NCBI GenBank assembly: GCA_009731375.1
Contig: BJOX01000207.1
Coordinates: 18,449-62,753, forward strand
Origin: Paulinella micropora
Lineage: Eukaryota > Cercozoa > Imbricatea > Euglyphida
DNA length: 44,305 nt
Reading direction: 5' to 3'
The translations under genes and the position numbers were made by a program. Positions within the stretch are counted from its first letter, which is position 1; each line of letters opens with the position of its first letter. This document shows positions 27,109 to 35,797 of this stretch, piece by piece. The notes under the pieces are model-generated. The model was not told the origin of the DNA and made no database searches. It worked only from the letters and a program-made list of their open reading frames with translations.

Positions 27109-27345
27109 GCACTCATATAAATGTATTTTATACCAAGAACTATCGCCGGCACAGATTAAAGGAATGGCTTCATCAAAACTAACACACCAATCACTCATAG
27201 GCTTATACACACATTTAAATTTAGTTTCTATTCCTTGCTGTATACAATAAACACAACTCTCATTTTTTTTCTCACTGACCCGTGAGTAAAAGTCGCAGGC
27301 CGTCCGACCTAACACAGACCACATAAACAAGAATATTAAAATCAT
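27094..27345 (-). CDS. Small secreted or membrane Cys-rich protein
   Basis: An 83-aa protein. The N-terminus MILIFLFMWSVLGRTAC looks like a signal peptide or signal anchor. The rest contains about seven cysteines (e.g. CVYCIQQG, CVYKPMSDWC), suggesting disulfides. Its start is 26 bp from the start of the divergent 121-aa gene, with an AT-rich shared promoter region (TTTTTTAAATATTATAC). No family is recognised. Confidence 0.5.
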   Translation of the reverse strand: MILIFLFMWSVLGRTACDFYSRVSEKKNESCVYCIQQGIETKFKCVYKPMSDWCVSFDEAIPLICAGDSSWYKIHLYECSFLT

Positions 27346-27371
27346 TTTTTTTTAAATATTATACAAAATAT
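27346..27371. promoter_or_regulatory. Bidirectional AT-rich promoter
   Basis: A 26-bp space between two divergent starts. It consists of a T-run followed by AAATATTATAC, the motif also found ahead of other genes of this virus. Confidence 0.45.
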
Positions 27372-27737
27372 ATGATGAGTGAGTTCAAATACCAAAAGAT
27401 TATTTTTCTGATCAATGATTTTGCTGGAGGAAGCAAAACATTTAATAAAAATATTCAAATGTCATTCACACCCACCAAAATGAATGTAAAATTTATCCAC
27501 TATATGAACGACCAGACAGAAACAAAAACCAGAATTCTTTACATGGATAGAATTGGAATTATTGGAACATTTGCGGACAGCACCACAGCAAACAGTTCAA
27601 ACCTTAGTTATAATTTAGGTGTCGTTGGATGGACAGACGGACAATATACATTTAAATTCCTTGAAACTGACAGCGGAAATATTGACACAGGAAATTTAGC
27701 AAGCCGAATTGTTGTATGCTTAGAATTCGTTGCGTAG
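27372..27737 (+). CDS. Small beta-rich protein, probable minor structural protein
   Basis: A 121-aa protein (starting MMSEF; the second Met may be used). It has alternating beta-type segments such as MNVKFIHYMND and LGVVGWTDGQYTFKFLE, with no TM segment, and ends RIVVCLEFVA. The composition resembles a small jelly-roll or cement protein. It is placed just before the packaging ATPase. No family recognised. Confidence 0.55.
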   Translation: MMSEFKYQKIIFLINDFAGGSKTFNKNIQMSFTPTKMNVKFIHYMNDQTETKTRILYMDRIGIIGTFADSTTANSSNLSYNLGVVGWTDGQYTFKFLETDSGNIDTGNLASRIVVCLEFVA

Positions 27738-27773
27738 CAACAATGTATGAATTTAGAAATTCATGACTATTTC

Positions 27774-27790
27774 TTGCTTAATAATATACG
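27774..27790 (+). promoter_or_regulatory. TAATATAC-type motif before ATPase gene
   Basis: CTTAATAATATACG immediately precedes the ATG. Similar motifs stand before the starts at 28,643 (TTATTATA), 29,064 (TTAATATACA), 31,080 (TAATAATATATC), 33,657 (TTTATATACAC) and, on the minus strand, 35,412 and 39,802. Confidence 0.5.
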
Positions 27791-28609
27791 ATGATGAAGA
27801 TTAACAATGTTAAAGTTCGTGCTGTAAAACAAGAGGGGGATGGAAACAAAAAAGCAAAAGGTTATAAATTATTCAACGAGCCTTATTCAAATATATTTCT
27901 ACTCGCCCGTAAGAAGAGCGGGAAAACGACAGCACTCTTTGAAATACTGAAAAGGACAACCGACAGAAAGACCCGTATTGTCATTATTGCTTCAACAATT
28001 CACAAGGACTACATTTATAAAGCAATGGTAAAGCACTTTAAGAACAGAGGCAACCCGATGGCAATATATAGCTTTCTTAAATCAGATGGTGTAAATGTGA
28101 TAGACTATGAACTTGACAAACTGAACAGACAGGACGAGCAACACGAAGGAGAAATAAAACAGGACAAAGAGGAAATAGAGAAGCCACAATTTTTATACTT
28201 TGGAAAGGAAAAGAAAAAAGAAGAAGGAGGTGAGAAGAAAGAGAGACCAAATAAGTATATTTCTCCAGAGGTTGTTTTTGTTTTGGACGATTTAGGGAGC
28301 GGATTAAGAGACAAGTCCGTAAGTGATTTGTTAAAAAAGAACAGACACTATAAATCAAAGGTGATTACGTCAAGCCAGTATCTGAACGACCTACGGCCAG
28401 AAGCAATTAAGCAGTTAGATTATTTGTTAATCTTTCCGGGTCAGTCTCAGGACAAAATGGAACTCGTGTATAAACACTTAGACTTATCTTTTGACTTTCA
28501 TTATTTTCTTCAAAAGTATCACGAGGCTACAAAGGAGAGATTTAATTTTCTTTATGTCTCAAGTGTTGATGATCAATTACGGAAGAATTTCTCATTAAAA
28601 TTTTTATAA
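27791..28609 (+). CDS. A32-type DNA packaging ATPase (FtsK/HerA superfamily)
   Basis: A 272-aa protein. Walker A: ARKKSGKTT at residues 39-47 (K45, T46), the degenerate G-poor form common in A32-like ATPases. Walker B: VVFVLDDLG at about 161-169 (D166, D167). The sensor-like motif is KVITSSQYLND. The central insert (about 112-150) is Lys/Glu-rich. It drives genome packaging into the capsid. Length and motif order fit the ATPases of Polinton-like viruses and virophages. The frame is intact. Confidence 0.88.
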   Translation: MMKINNVKVRAVKQEGDGNKKAKGYKLFNEPYSNIFLLARKKSGKTTALFEILKRTTDRKTRIVIIASTIHKDYIYKAMVKHFKNRGNPMAIYSFLKSDGVNVIDYELDKLNRQDEQHEGEIKQDKEEIEKPQFLYFGKEKKKEEGGEKKERPNKYISPEVVFVLDDLGSGLRDKSVSDLLKKNRHYKSKVITSSQYLNDLRPEAIKQLDYLLIFPGQSQDKMELVYKHLDLSFDFHYFLQKYHEATKERFNFLYVSSVDDQLRKNFSLKFL

Positions 28610-28642
28610 TATTTTTATATAATTATTTTTTTACTTATTATA

Positions 28643-28972
28643 ATGGTAGTGAAGACAACTCGTGTTGAAGTCATTCCAACAATCGGCAAACGAACAATTA
28701 ACTCAAGCACAATGGCTGGAGGCAAAAAGAAGACTGGTCGCAAGAAGAAGCAAGGAGGCAAGGGACAGGCTGGCGGAAAAATTAACTGGCAAAAAGTGGG
28801 GAAAACTGCCTTGGCTGTTAATAAATTCCTTCGTGATAACAAAGTAATCTCTAGGACTGCGGGAGCCTTAAGCAGTATTGGAGTTCCTTATGCAGGATCT
28901 GTTCAAGCCACCGCTTCAAAACTAGGATATGGCAAGAGAAAGCAGAGAGGATGCGGTGCCCTTAAATTTTAG
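28643..28972 (+). CDS. Small basic core-type protein
   Basis: A 109-aa protein, strongly basic. A Lys/Gly-rich stretch (KKKTGRKKKQGGKGQ) is followed by a helix (WQKVGKTALAVNKFLRD) and a C-terminus with YGKRKQRGCGALKF. It looks like a DNA-condensing core or small capsid-associated protein comparable in position to adenoviral core proteins. The specific family is unknown. Confidence 0.6.
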   Translation: MVVKTTRVEVIPTIGKRTINSSTMAGGKKKTGRKKKQGGKGQAGGKINWQKVGKTALAVNKFLRDNKVISRTAGALSSIGVPYAGSVQATASKLGYGKRKQRGCGALKF

Positions 28973-29063
28973 TCCGCTTGCGGACAAATGACACAACACA
29001 CGTGTTGTGTCTAATTTAAAAAAAAATTGATATAACACAGAAGTATTTTTTTGTTAATATACA
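28973..29063. other. Intergenic with hairpin and promoter motif
   Basis: GTCCGCTTGCGGAC and ACACAACACACGTGTTGTGT form two perfect inverted repeats just after the stop, possibly transcription terminators. The motif TTTGTTAATATACA follows before the next ATG. Confidence 0.5.
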
Positions 29064-30355
29064 ATGGTTGCTAAAACCAAAAAACAAGGAAGCCTAAGGT
29101 AAGACCCCCGCGGGTTTATGGGAATAAAAGCGGGAAGCCGTATATTACCCAGAAGGGTAAAAAATATTATCTTAATTTCGGTAAAAAGACAAATGATATG
29201 AGCACACTTCAAATTGTTAAACTTTTTATGAAATACTTAAGCAGACCAAAAGCAAAGCGAGCACCTAAGCAAAAAGAAGACTGCGAAAAGTCCAAAGTCT
29301 ATCAGAGATTGAACAGAATACGAGAACAGCCATTAATGATCACTGAGACAAACTCAGAAAGGAAAAGTATGAGGGTATTGAGGATATAGAGGAAAAAGAA
29401 AGGAAAGCAAGGGAGGATTTAGAGGAGGAGAAGAAGAGGCAAGAGCGTCGCGTAGACGCAGATACTAAGGAAAGGCGTGATGAGTTGGCAAGGATACACC
29501 GCAATGAACTATCCGATATCAAGGAACGACAAGAACAAAAAGACAGAGAACTAAGAAGGGAGCAAAAACTCATAGAAGATGTAAAATATGAAGAAGACAG
29601 AAAAAATAGGATACAAGCATTACCACAGCCACCACAATATCAATATATTATGCCACCACAGCAGGGACAACCACAAGCACCACCATTAGGAGCACCACCA
29701 CAAGCACCGCCATTACCTAATTTAGGAGATGAAGCACCATTGAAAACGAAAGAGCAATATGAGGAAGAAAAAAAAGCAAAAGCAGATTATTGAAACACTG
29801 AAATTAGCAGGATATACAGATAAGTTCAAAAAAAAGATGAGTCGTAAAGACTTACAAAAAGCCAGTCAAGATATTCAGACGGCTATAGCCACAGCTACAT
29901 CTTTAGAGGAACAGAAAAAGTTAGCAGAAGAATATAAAGAAAAACTTGAAAAGGAAGAAAAGAAGGCAGAAGAAAAGGGTAAGCATTTTGAAAATGTGCA
30001 AATTAATCAATTTTTAATCTCTGTATTTTCAAAAACTTATCACCCAAACATTACTATAAAAGAGTTAGCACAGGCTTTAAAAAAGAGACTAGATAGTGAT
30101 GGACATAAAAAATTAAATTACAAAGACACTTCAAAGTGGATAATTAACATGATTAAAAGGTTTAATATTGATGTTGGAAATGAAAAGGAAAACGTAAAAA
30201 GAAAAGTGGCGGATTATGCTAGATATGAAGAGTATATGGGTATTAATGGGCAAAAAGGTAGTGGAGCGAAGACATTAGAAGAATTAATTGATAAAGTATT
30301 TTCAATAAAAATAATTAAAAATATCTATCCCGCAATGATTGGAAGCACACAATGA
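29064..30355 (+). pseudogene. Coiled-coil structural protein, frameshifted
   Basis: ATG at 29,064 opens a short Lys-rich frame that shifts near 29,085 into a frame reading GKPYITQKGKKYYLNFGKK. It shifts again near 29,355 into a long Glu/Arg/Lys coiled coil (about 29,360-29,600) with a Pro/Gln-rich tail (about 29,620-29,720). A third shift lies near 29,785. The last piece (29,759-30,355, 198 aa) is helical with ELAQALKKRLDSDGHKK. Together they look like one about 430-residue protein. The last codons overlap the protease start by 4 bp (ATGA). The role is likely virion assembly or scaffolding, but no family is recognised. Confidence 0.55.
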
Positions 30356-31053
30356 ATAAAAAGGACTTTGTAAAAACTCTAACTAGCAAAATGACTATAG
30401 ACCCCAATGTGGATAAACAAGTTTCAAATGATTTGAGCATTGATGAGGGGATGCCCCAACCGCTACCCCCGAGCGTCGCGGAGCCACAGCAACCAGAGCC
30501 AGAGCCACAGCAACCAGAGCCAGAGCCACAGCAAGAGGAGCCACAGCAACAGGGTGAGGGGCGGGGACTAATGACTAATGAAATAGACAACATAATGAAA
30601 AAATATGGATGGTATCTCGGAGCGATAGCCAGTGATGAAATTTACAAGTTAAAGCCCGGAAGCAGAAAGCGATACGGATTTATTATGAATTTGGACAATC
30701 ACAAGCAAGCAGGGTCTCATTGGATCGCCGTATGGATAAGTCTAGATAAAGACAGGAGTGTTGAAGTGTATGACCCTTTAGCACTTTACGAGCCGACGGA
30801 AGACTTTCAACAACAAATGAAACGGCTAATCGACCGAAGCCACCCCGATAGTTATTTATTAATGAAGGTTAATCAAGTAAAACAACAATCAAACACCTCA
30901 GACACGTGCGGTTGGCATAGTATGAGGTTTTTAATGGAGCGAGCAAAAGGTATTAAATTTAAATTTGCCAGTGGCTACACAGACTTAAAAGAAGAAGAAG
31001 CAGAAAAATTAAAAGCACAGAATGGTTATGGTCATTTTGACACATACATATAA
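30352..31053 (+). CDS. Adenain-like maturation cysteine protease
   Basis: A 233-aa protein. The N-terminal part contains Pro/Gln/Glu repeats (EPQQPEPEPQQ). The catalytic set is H123 in SHWIAVW, D141 in VYDPL, Q179 (KQQSNTSDT) and C186 in TCGWHSM. The spacing 18/38/7 matches C5/C48 peptidases, and the Q-x6-C distance is that of adenain. These enzymes mature capsid and core proteins in Polinton-like viruses. The ATPase, penton and capsid gene neighbours fit this. The frame is intact. Confidence 0.88.
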   Translation: MNKKDFVKTLTSKMTIDPNVDKQVSNDLSIDEGMPQPLPPSVAEPQQPEPEPQQPEPEPQQEEPQQQGEGRGLMTNEIDNIMKKYGWYLGAIASDEIYKLKPGSRKRYGFIMNLDNHKQAGSHWIAVWISLDKDRSVEVYDPLALYEPTEDFQQQMKRLIDRSHPDSYLLMKVNQVKQQSNTSDTCGWHSMRFLMERAKGIKFKFASGYTDLKEEEAEKLKAQNGYGHFDTYI

Positions 31054-31079
31054 AAGATATTTATCTATAATAATATATC

Positions 31080-31787
31080 ATGGACTATAAGGGAAGAAGA
31101 AGTTCTGGTATCTATTACATAAATAGTAAAAATAGAATAACGGGAACAGACAGCGACTTTACACACGAAATCAGTATGAAGGGGCTAGACAATCCCACAC
31201 ATTGTAAAATTCTTCATATTTATGTGCCGAAATCGTATTACTCTGTGGCTTCACCATATAATACTTTTACATTATCCGAAGACGGGTATGAGGCTTTAAC
31301 TACAATACCTGAGGGAAACTACACAATGAACAACTTAAAAAATAAACTGGCCGAGGTACTGACGACAGAAAGTCCGAATGACTATACTTATGTTGTCTCA
31401 AGCAACAATACAAACACAGAAGCGGAGGATGGTAAATTAACATTCAGTGTTTCAAATAACGGAGGTATTCAACCGCGGTTTATATTTGATGCTGATACAC
31501 GTATTCATGAAGTTATGGGTTTTGATAGAAACTCAACATATTTCTTTGCCAATGATTTTATTAAATCGCCAAATGTAATTATTCTAAGTGGTGAAAAAAC
31601 TTTGTATCTTCAATCGGATTTGGTGAATGAAGGTGATAATCATGTGCTTCAAGAAATATACACAGCCAACGAAATTCCTTTTGGTTCTGTCATTTATGAC
31701 GGCTCTGGAAGCGAATACGGGAAAACATTATCCGCAAGTTCAAATAATGTATTCAGGTTTTACTTGACGGACGAAAACGACCAATGA
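31080..31787 (+). CDS. Penton-like minor capsid protein
   Basis: A 235-aa protein beginning MDYKGRRSSGIYYINSKNR. The start 'Y-I-x-S-x-x-R' with DFTHEI and the later EGNYTMNNLKNKLAE are typical of the penton (minor capsid) proteins of Polinton-like viruses, which form a single jelly-roll at the five-fold vertices. It sits between the protease and the major capsid gene, the usual order. The frame is intact. Confidence 0.8.
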   Translation: MDYKGRRSSGIYYINSKNRITGTDSDFTHEISMKGLDNPTHCKILHIYVPKSYYSVASPYNTFTLSEDGYEALTTIPEGNYTMNNLKNKLAEVLTTESPNDYTYVVSSNNTNTEAEDGKLTFSVSNNGGIQPRFIFDADTRIHEVMGFDRNSTYFFANDFIKSPNVIILSGEKTLYLQSDLVNEGDNHVLQEIYTANEIPFGSVIYDGSGSEYGKTLSASSNNVFRFYLTDENDQ

Positions 31788-31950
31788 CATTATTGGTTTA
31801 TCGTGAAACTAATTGTTTTAGTTTATTTAATTCATTTTTCAATCTTTTGAAAAAGAGATAAATATCAATTGATTTTAGAATAATTTATTTTTTCTATAAA
31901 TATATTCTGGTGAATTAGTTAATTACACTACTTCAAAAACAAAACAAAAA
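31788..31950. other. Spacer before capsid gene
   Basis: AT-rich, with ATAAATATATTC near 31,896 but no TATAC motif right before the ATG. Confidence 0.4.
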
Positions 31951-32249
31951 ATGCCTGTCCAATACGGAGAAGAACTAGTCCATCAGACTAAGGAACTGCT
32001 CACGGGTAAGTATGAATTGAACAAACTTACTGCCCGTGAAGGGTCGGCTGATGTTGTTCTCACCACTGCGGGAGGAAATGAAAGCACCTTTGAAATCCCT
32101 ACTCGTCCTTTGAACCTTGCGAGGTCGGTGTTGCGATTTACTTACACCCCTACCGCATCTGCTGGTTATAATCGTATGTTTATGGATTGCTTGCCTATGA
32201 TACAAAGAATTGAACTGCGAAGCCGAAGCGGGCAGTATCTGTGTAATCT

Positions 32250-32259
32250 NNNNNNNNNN
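32250..32259. other. 10-N gap
   Basis: An unresolved join within the capsid gene. The reading frame differs on the two sides. Confidence 0.98.
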
Positions 32260-32475
32260 ATCTTCAACACGTGGGCAATTACACTGAGATGATTTGGAAG
32301 CCTGAAATTAAATGTGAAAAATTTATGGCACTTGAAAACCACGGGGCGGGTGTATCTAGCGGGGCTATGCTTCAAAAGTGTAATGCTGGAAAAGTTGAGA
32401 TAGGAAGTGTAGCGGAAAGAAAAGCAATTACTGATGCAGCCAATACTGCTGGAGTGGTTGCTGCAGTTCAAGGAT

Positions 32476-32743
32476 ACTACAAAGTGCCACTTGTTAATGC
32501 CCGCCGTCATAATGATACTGCTCTCGCCGATAGCACTGCTGGAAATTATAGCCTTGTTAATGTTCCTTTTGAGGAGGCTAAGTATTTTGAAGGAGGAACT
32601 AATGNNNNNNNNNNACTACAAAGTGCCACTTGTTAATGCCCGCCGTCATAATGATACCGCTCTCGCCGATAGCACTGCTGGAAATTATAGCCTTGTTAAT
32701 GTTCCTTTTGAGGAGGCTAAGTATTTTGAAGGTGGCGGTAATG
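32476..32743 (+). repeat. Duplicated 129-bp capsid segment around a 10-N gap
   Basis: The segment 32,476-32,604 (ACTACAAAGTGCCACTTGTT...) is repeated almost exactly at 32,615-32,743, with the gap (32,605-32,614) between. The two copies differ by only a few bases near the end. This is the signature of two contigs with an unmerged overlap, not a biological repeat. Confidence 0.9.
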
Positions 32744-33539
32744 GAACGGCTACCCCTGTCATTAAAGTTAAACTTCCGTTGGGTATGATTTTTGGAACTA
32801 TTTTTGAACTAGATAAGACTATTGGTTTTAATGAAATTTTGGATTTGCGAATTGTGTGGGAGGGTACTAACCGCTCTACTTTCTATGGAACTGATGCAAG
32901 CAGTATTTCTACTGGTGCTGCACAGGTTGCTGTTGGTGCTACTATTTCAAACTTGAATCTGTTTCTTGCCGTAGAGACTGACCCAAATGTCGTCCTTGGT
33001 GTTCAGCAGAAGATTGCGGAGAAGGTTTTCCGTTTAAGATTGAATACCCTATCTCTTGGAAGCAGACCCTACAAACAGCGAACTAAAATTTCGTAGTAAA
33101 AATGAACCGCTCACAGGGTGAGAGAATGAGAAGAATTTATACTTCTGCGTTCCACAACGATGAAAATAAAAATACCGCTTTTGACAACGATAACAGAGCG
33201 GATGCAAAGATTATTTCATATTATACAACTCTGGATGGCTCTCGTCTTCAACAATTTGACATTGACACCTCTGAGAATGAGGACTATATGATTTTGAAGG
33301 ATAAGTTGAAGGGAAGTGCCATCCTAAACAGCGATGTCTATCATTACAACTGGTTTCATGTGGATACTTGGGACAATAACCGCCCGCTGTGCGATAAGGA
33401 TACCGACGGGTATGAGGTGAGTGGTCTGAGCCTTGACACTGAGAGGCGATATGAGTTCGTTTCAACTACTGCTGGAAACAATCTTAACCATTACACTTAT
33501 GCTATTCTTCAACGAAGTGTGCTTGTGAAAATGTCATAG

Positions 33540-33656
33540 AAAGATTTTAAAATCTTTCAGCAAAAGGTTTGGTGAAACTTTTACAAAAGTTTCAAAACTA
33601 ATAAAAATAAAAAAGAAATAAAATAAAAATATTTTTTTGTTTTATATACACAAGAG
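33540..33656. promoter_or_regulatory. Intergenic: terminator-like repeat and promoter motif
   Basis: AAAGATTTTAAAATCTTT just after the capsid stop is an inverted repeat. TTTTGTTTTATATACACAAG stands before the ATG at 33,657. Confidence 0.5.
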
Positions 33657-34898
33657 ATGACTACTCACCAGAGAAATTTAATCGCACAAAATCCTGACGG
33701 AGATTTCGTAAATGTAAAAGTCGGGCATGATGGTTATCTTGAGACTAATGTTGAAAAAACAGCATTTGGTGAATTAGCAACATCACAATACACACCGATT
33801 ATACAAGAAACATTTATGTATAATGTAAATACCTCTAAGTGGAACACAAGCACTACTAATGCTACATTAGAGCAAAAGAGTGCTATGGCATATCTAACAA
33901 CACAGGCTGCTGGAGGTTCAAGATTATTCATTGAAACAAAAAAGAAAATTAAATATCGTGCTGGTATGGGTGTATGTGTCAGATTTACTGCTTTGTGGAA
34001 TACAAATGAAGCAGGCGGATATTCATCTTATGTAGGTATTGGTGATTCCTTCTTGACGGACGGATTTTTCTTCTCAAGAGAAAATGGTGTAATGAAAATA
34101 TACCAATTAAACAACTCCAATGTCATTACCGATGTTAAACAAAGTCAATGGAATGTAGATAAAGCAGATGGAAGCGATTACTTACCAGCCATTGATTTCA
34201 GTAAGGGTAATGTATTTCAGATTAAATACCAATACTTAGGTTTTGGTCAGATATCATTTTATATTGAAAATCCGAACACGGGGCTATTTCAACTAGTCCA
34301 TGCTATACGATATGCTAACAGCAAAACTGCTCCATCTCTTAATAATACTACTTTACCATTCTTGGCTTCGTTATCCGTTGGCGCTAATCCGCAAATCCAA
34401 AATCTTAGAATTGCCAGTGTTGGATGCTTTATTGAAAGAACTGAAATTATAAGAGGTATTCCATTTATTTATGAAAGAACAGCAAATACAACGAATGTAG
34501 CAACTCATGCTTTTACTATGAGGAATAATACTAATATTATCGGAAACACCATTGCAAATTATAGTATAGTGTATCCTAGACGGCTAAATGTCTTAAATAC
34601 AGATGGTAAATCTGGTGTAATCATTAAAGTAAAAAAAAATGCTACCCTTACTGGTGCCGTCTATGCTGAAAACAATACTAATACAAGTCTGGTTTCGTTT
34701 GATACTACCGCAACTATTGCTGGTGGAAATACTATTGCCGTTGTATTTGTTAATACGAATGATGCTCAAAGCATTGATTTTAATGATTATGATTTAGATG
34801 ATATGTTGCCAAGCGAAAGGCTTACTATAACAGCACAGGCTACTACAAATCAGACTATAAGTATTCAGTATGCTTTTACTTGGTTAGAAGACCCATGA
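33657..34898 (+). CDS. Fibre-like beta-rich virion protein, 413 aa
   Basis: The motif TAFGELATSQYTPIIQETFMY, then YRAGMGVCVRFTALW and GVMKIYQLNN, is reminiscent of phage and marine viral 'VSAFGELR...' structural proteins of unknown fold, often placed among head or tail fibres. The C-terminal half contains further beta-type repeats and a fold with SIQYAFTWLEDP at the end. No enzyme motif. It lies directly after the capsid gene, and I infer a receptor-binding or capsid-decorating role. The frame is intact. Confidence 0.6.
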   Translation: MTTHQRNLIAQNPDGDFVNVKVGHDGYLETNVEKTAFGELATSQYTPIIQETFMYNVNTSKWNTSTTNATLEQKSAMAYLTTQAAGGSRLFIETKKKIKYRAGMGVCVRFTALWNTNEAGGYSSYVGIGDSFLTDGFFFSRENGVMKIYQLNNSNVITDVKQSQWNVDKADGSDYLPAIDFSKGNVFQIKYQYLGFGQISFYIENPNTGLFQLVHAIRYANSKTAPSLNNTTLPFLASLSVGANPQIQNLRIASVGCFIERTEIIRGIPFIYERTANTTNVATHAFTMRNNTNIIGNTIANYSIVYPRRLNVLNTDGKSGVIIKVKKNATLTGAVYAENNTNTSLVSFDTTATIAGGNTIAVVFVNTNDAQSIDFNDYDLDDMLPSERLTITAQATTNQTISIQYAFTWLEDP

Positions 34899-35001
34899 AA
34901 GCAAAAAAAAAACGAAAATGGAAGTGTGGATTTTCAAATATCACTTTTTAAATACTTGATAAAAATATTTTTTCTAACTTCATTCATTTCTTCATTTTTT
35001 T
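34899..35001. other. Convergent spacer
   Basis: About 100 bp of AT-rich sequence between the convergent + and - gene blocks. No hairpin terminator stands out. Confidence 0.4.
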
Positions 35002-35412
35002 CTAGAAATGAAAGTACACATGCCACATCGCAAAATCTATCATCTTCAATTGAAACTGATAACATATTTTTTTCTTACACTCTTTACAAGGTGCTTTATT
35101 TAATATACATCCTTCTTCTGTACATGTAGCATTCGCTATTTCTTCGCCAACATTAGCCTTGATTTCGGTAATTCCAGTCTCTTTTAAATCTGTCGCCTTA
35201 AAAGGAGTGCTTGGTTCCTCCATTATAATTTTTGCAAGTGTAGCCTCCAATGGAATAACTACTTTCACGTTGTCATCCCTCGGCTTGTATTGCTCATAGA
35301 AAGATACAATGTCAGGCTTAGTCCATTTAATTGTCGGCTTTTTTATTTCGCCGTCAAGGTTCCATTTTTCAATTTCATTCAAGTAGTCTTGTTTTGTGTT
35401 CAGGTCTGACAT
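35002..35412 (-). CDS. Small protein with Cys-rich C-terminus
   Basis: The start at 35,412 (MSDLNTKQDYLNEIEKW) is preferred over an ATG 45 bp upstream because the TATATATATC motif lies directly before it. The protein has about 136 residues. The N-terminal half is acidic/helical, and near the C-terminus CTEEGC and CKECKKKIC form a possible four-Cys zinc site. The last residues are unusual (IDFAMWHVYFHF) and may come from a frameshift. No family recognised. Confidence 0.5.
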   Translation of the reverse strand: MSDLNTKQDYLNEIEKWNLDGEIKKPTIKWTKPDIVSFYEQYKPRDDNVKVVIPLEATLAKIIMEEPSTPFKATDLKETGITEIKANVGEEIANATCTEEGCILNKAPCKECKKKICYQFQLKMIDFAMWHVYFHF

Positions 35413-35453
35413 GATATATATATAAATATTAAAAAAATCTTTTAGCAAAAATA

Positions 35454-35720
35454 TCAAATATATTTTTTTACTTCACTTTTAATGTCAGTAAATTTCTCAA
35501 ACCACGGCTGTTTCATAACCCATTCTAGATATGGTTTGTCAATGGTAGCAACATCTTGAATTTTCTTACCTTTATACTTACCGAATGGAAAAATATCCCT
35601 TGGCTTGCCTGCCCGTGCATTTTCAATCATTTGGATTTCGTCAGTAATTATCTTCTTAACATCGGTAAGAGAAAATGTTTCTTTTTTTATTTTCAATAGA
35701 GAGTTTCTCAAACTTCTCAC
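35454..35720 (-). CDS. Small protein with ExoX-C/DUF3820-like domain
   Basis: An 88-aa protein. The core FGKYKGKKIQDVA followed by YLEWVMKQPWF is the SH3-like module found at the C-terminus of exodeoxyribonuclease X and in stand-alone small proteins. It probably binds DNA or supports a nuclease. It sits between the Cys-rich gene and the polymerase on the same strand, consistent with a role in replication. The exact partner is not known. Confidence 0.6.
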   Translation of the reverse strand: MRSLRNSLLKIKKETFSLTDVKKIITDEIQMIENARAGKPRDIFPFGKYKGKKIQDVATIDKPYLEWVMKQPWFEKFTDIKSEVKKYI

Positions 35721-35797
35721 ATAATCTGGTGAGGGTGGTCATTGGTCTATATAGAGTGGTAAAAAATTTTATGGAAAAAATTAATTATTTATCATCT

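Larger units (their letters stand above)
31951..33539 (+). pseudogene. Major capsid protein (double jelly-roll), interrupted by gaps and frameshift
   Basis: The start MPVQYGEELVHQTKELL is followed by FEIPTRPLNLARSVLRF, typical of the N-terminal arm. The C-terminal piece (33,102-33,539) has SRLQQFDIDTSENEDYM and YAILQRSVLVKMS, the usual end of the double jelly-roll capsid. Breaks are a 10-N gap at 32,250-32,259 with a frame change, a 10-N gap at 32,605-32,614 with repeated flanks, and a shift near 33,020-33,095. The segment after the second gap contains GMIFGTIFELDKTIGFNEI. Most breaks look like assembly defects, so the natural gene may be intact. It builds the hexagonal capsomers. Confidence 0.85.

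Noticed and set aside
28077-28358. Minus-strand frames within the packaging ATPase
   Set aside because: Antisense of a Lys/Glu-rich insert. The sense gene has both Walker motifs.
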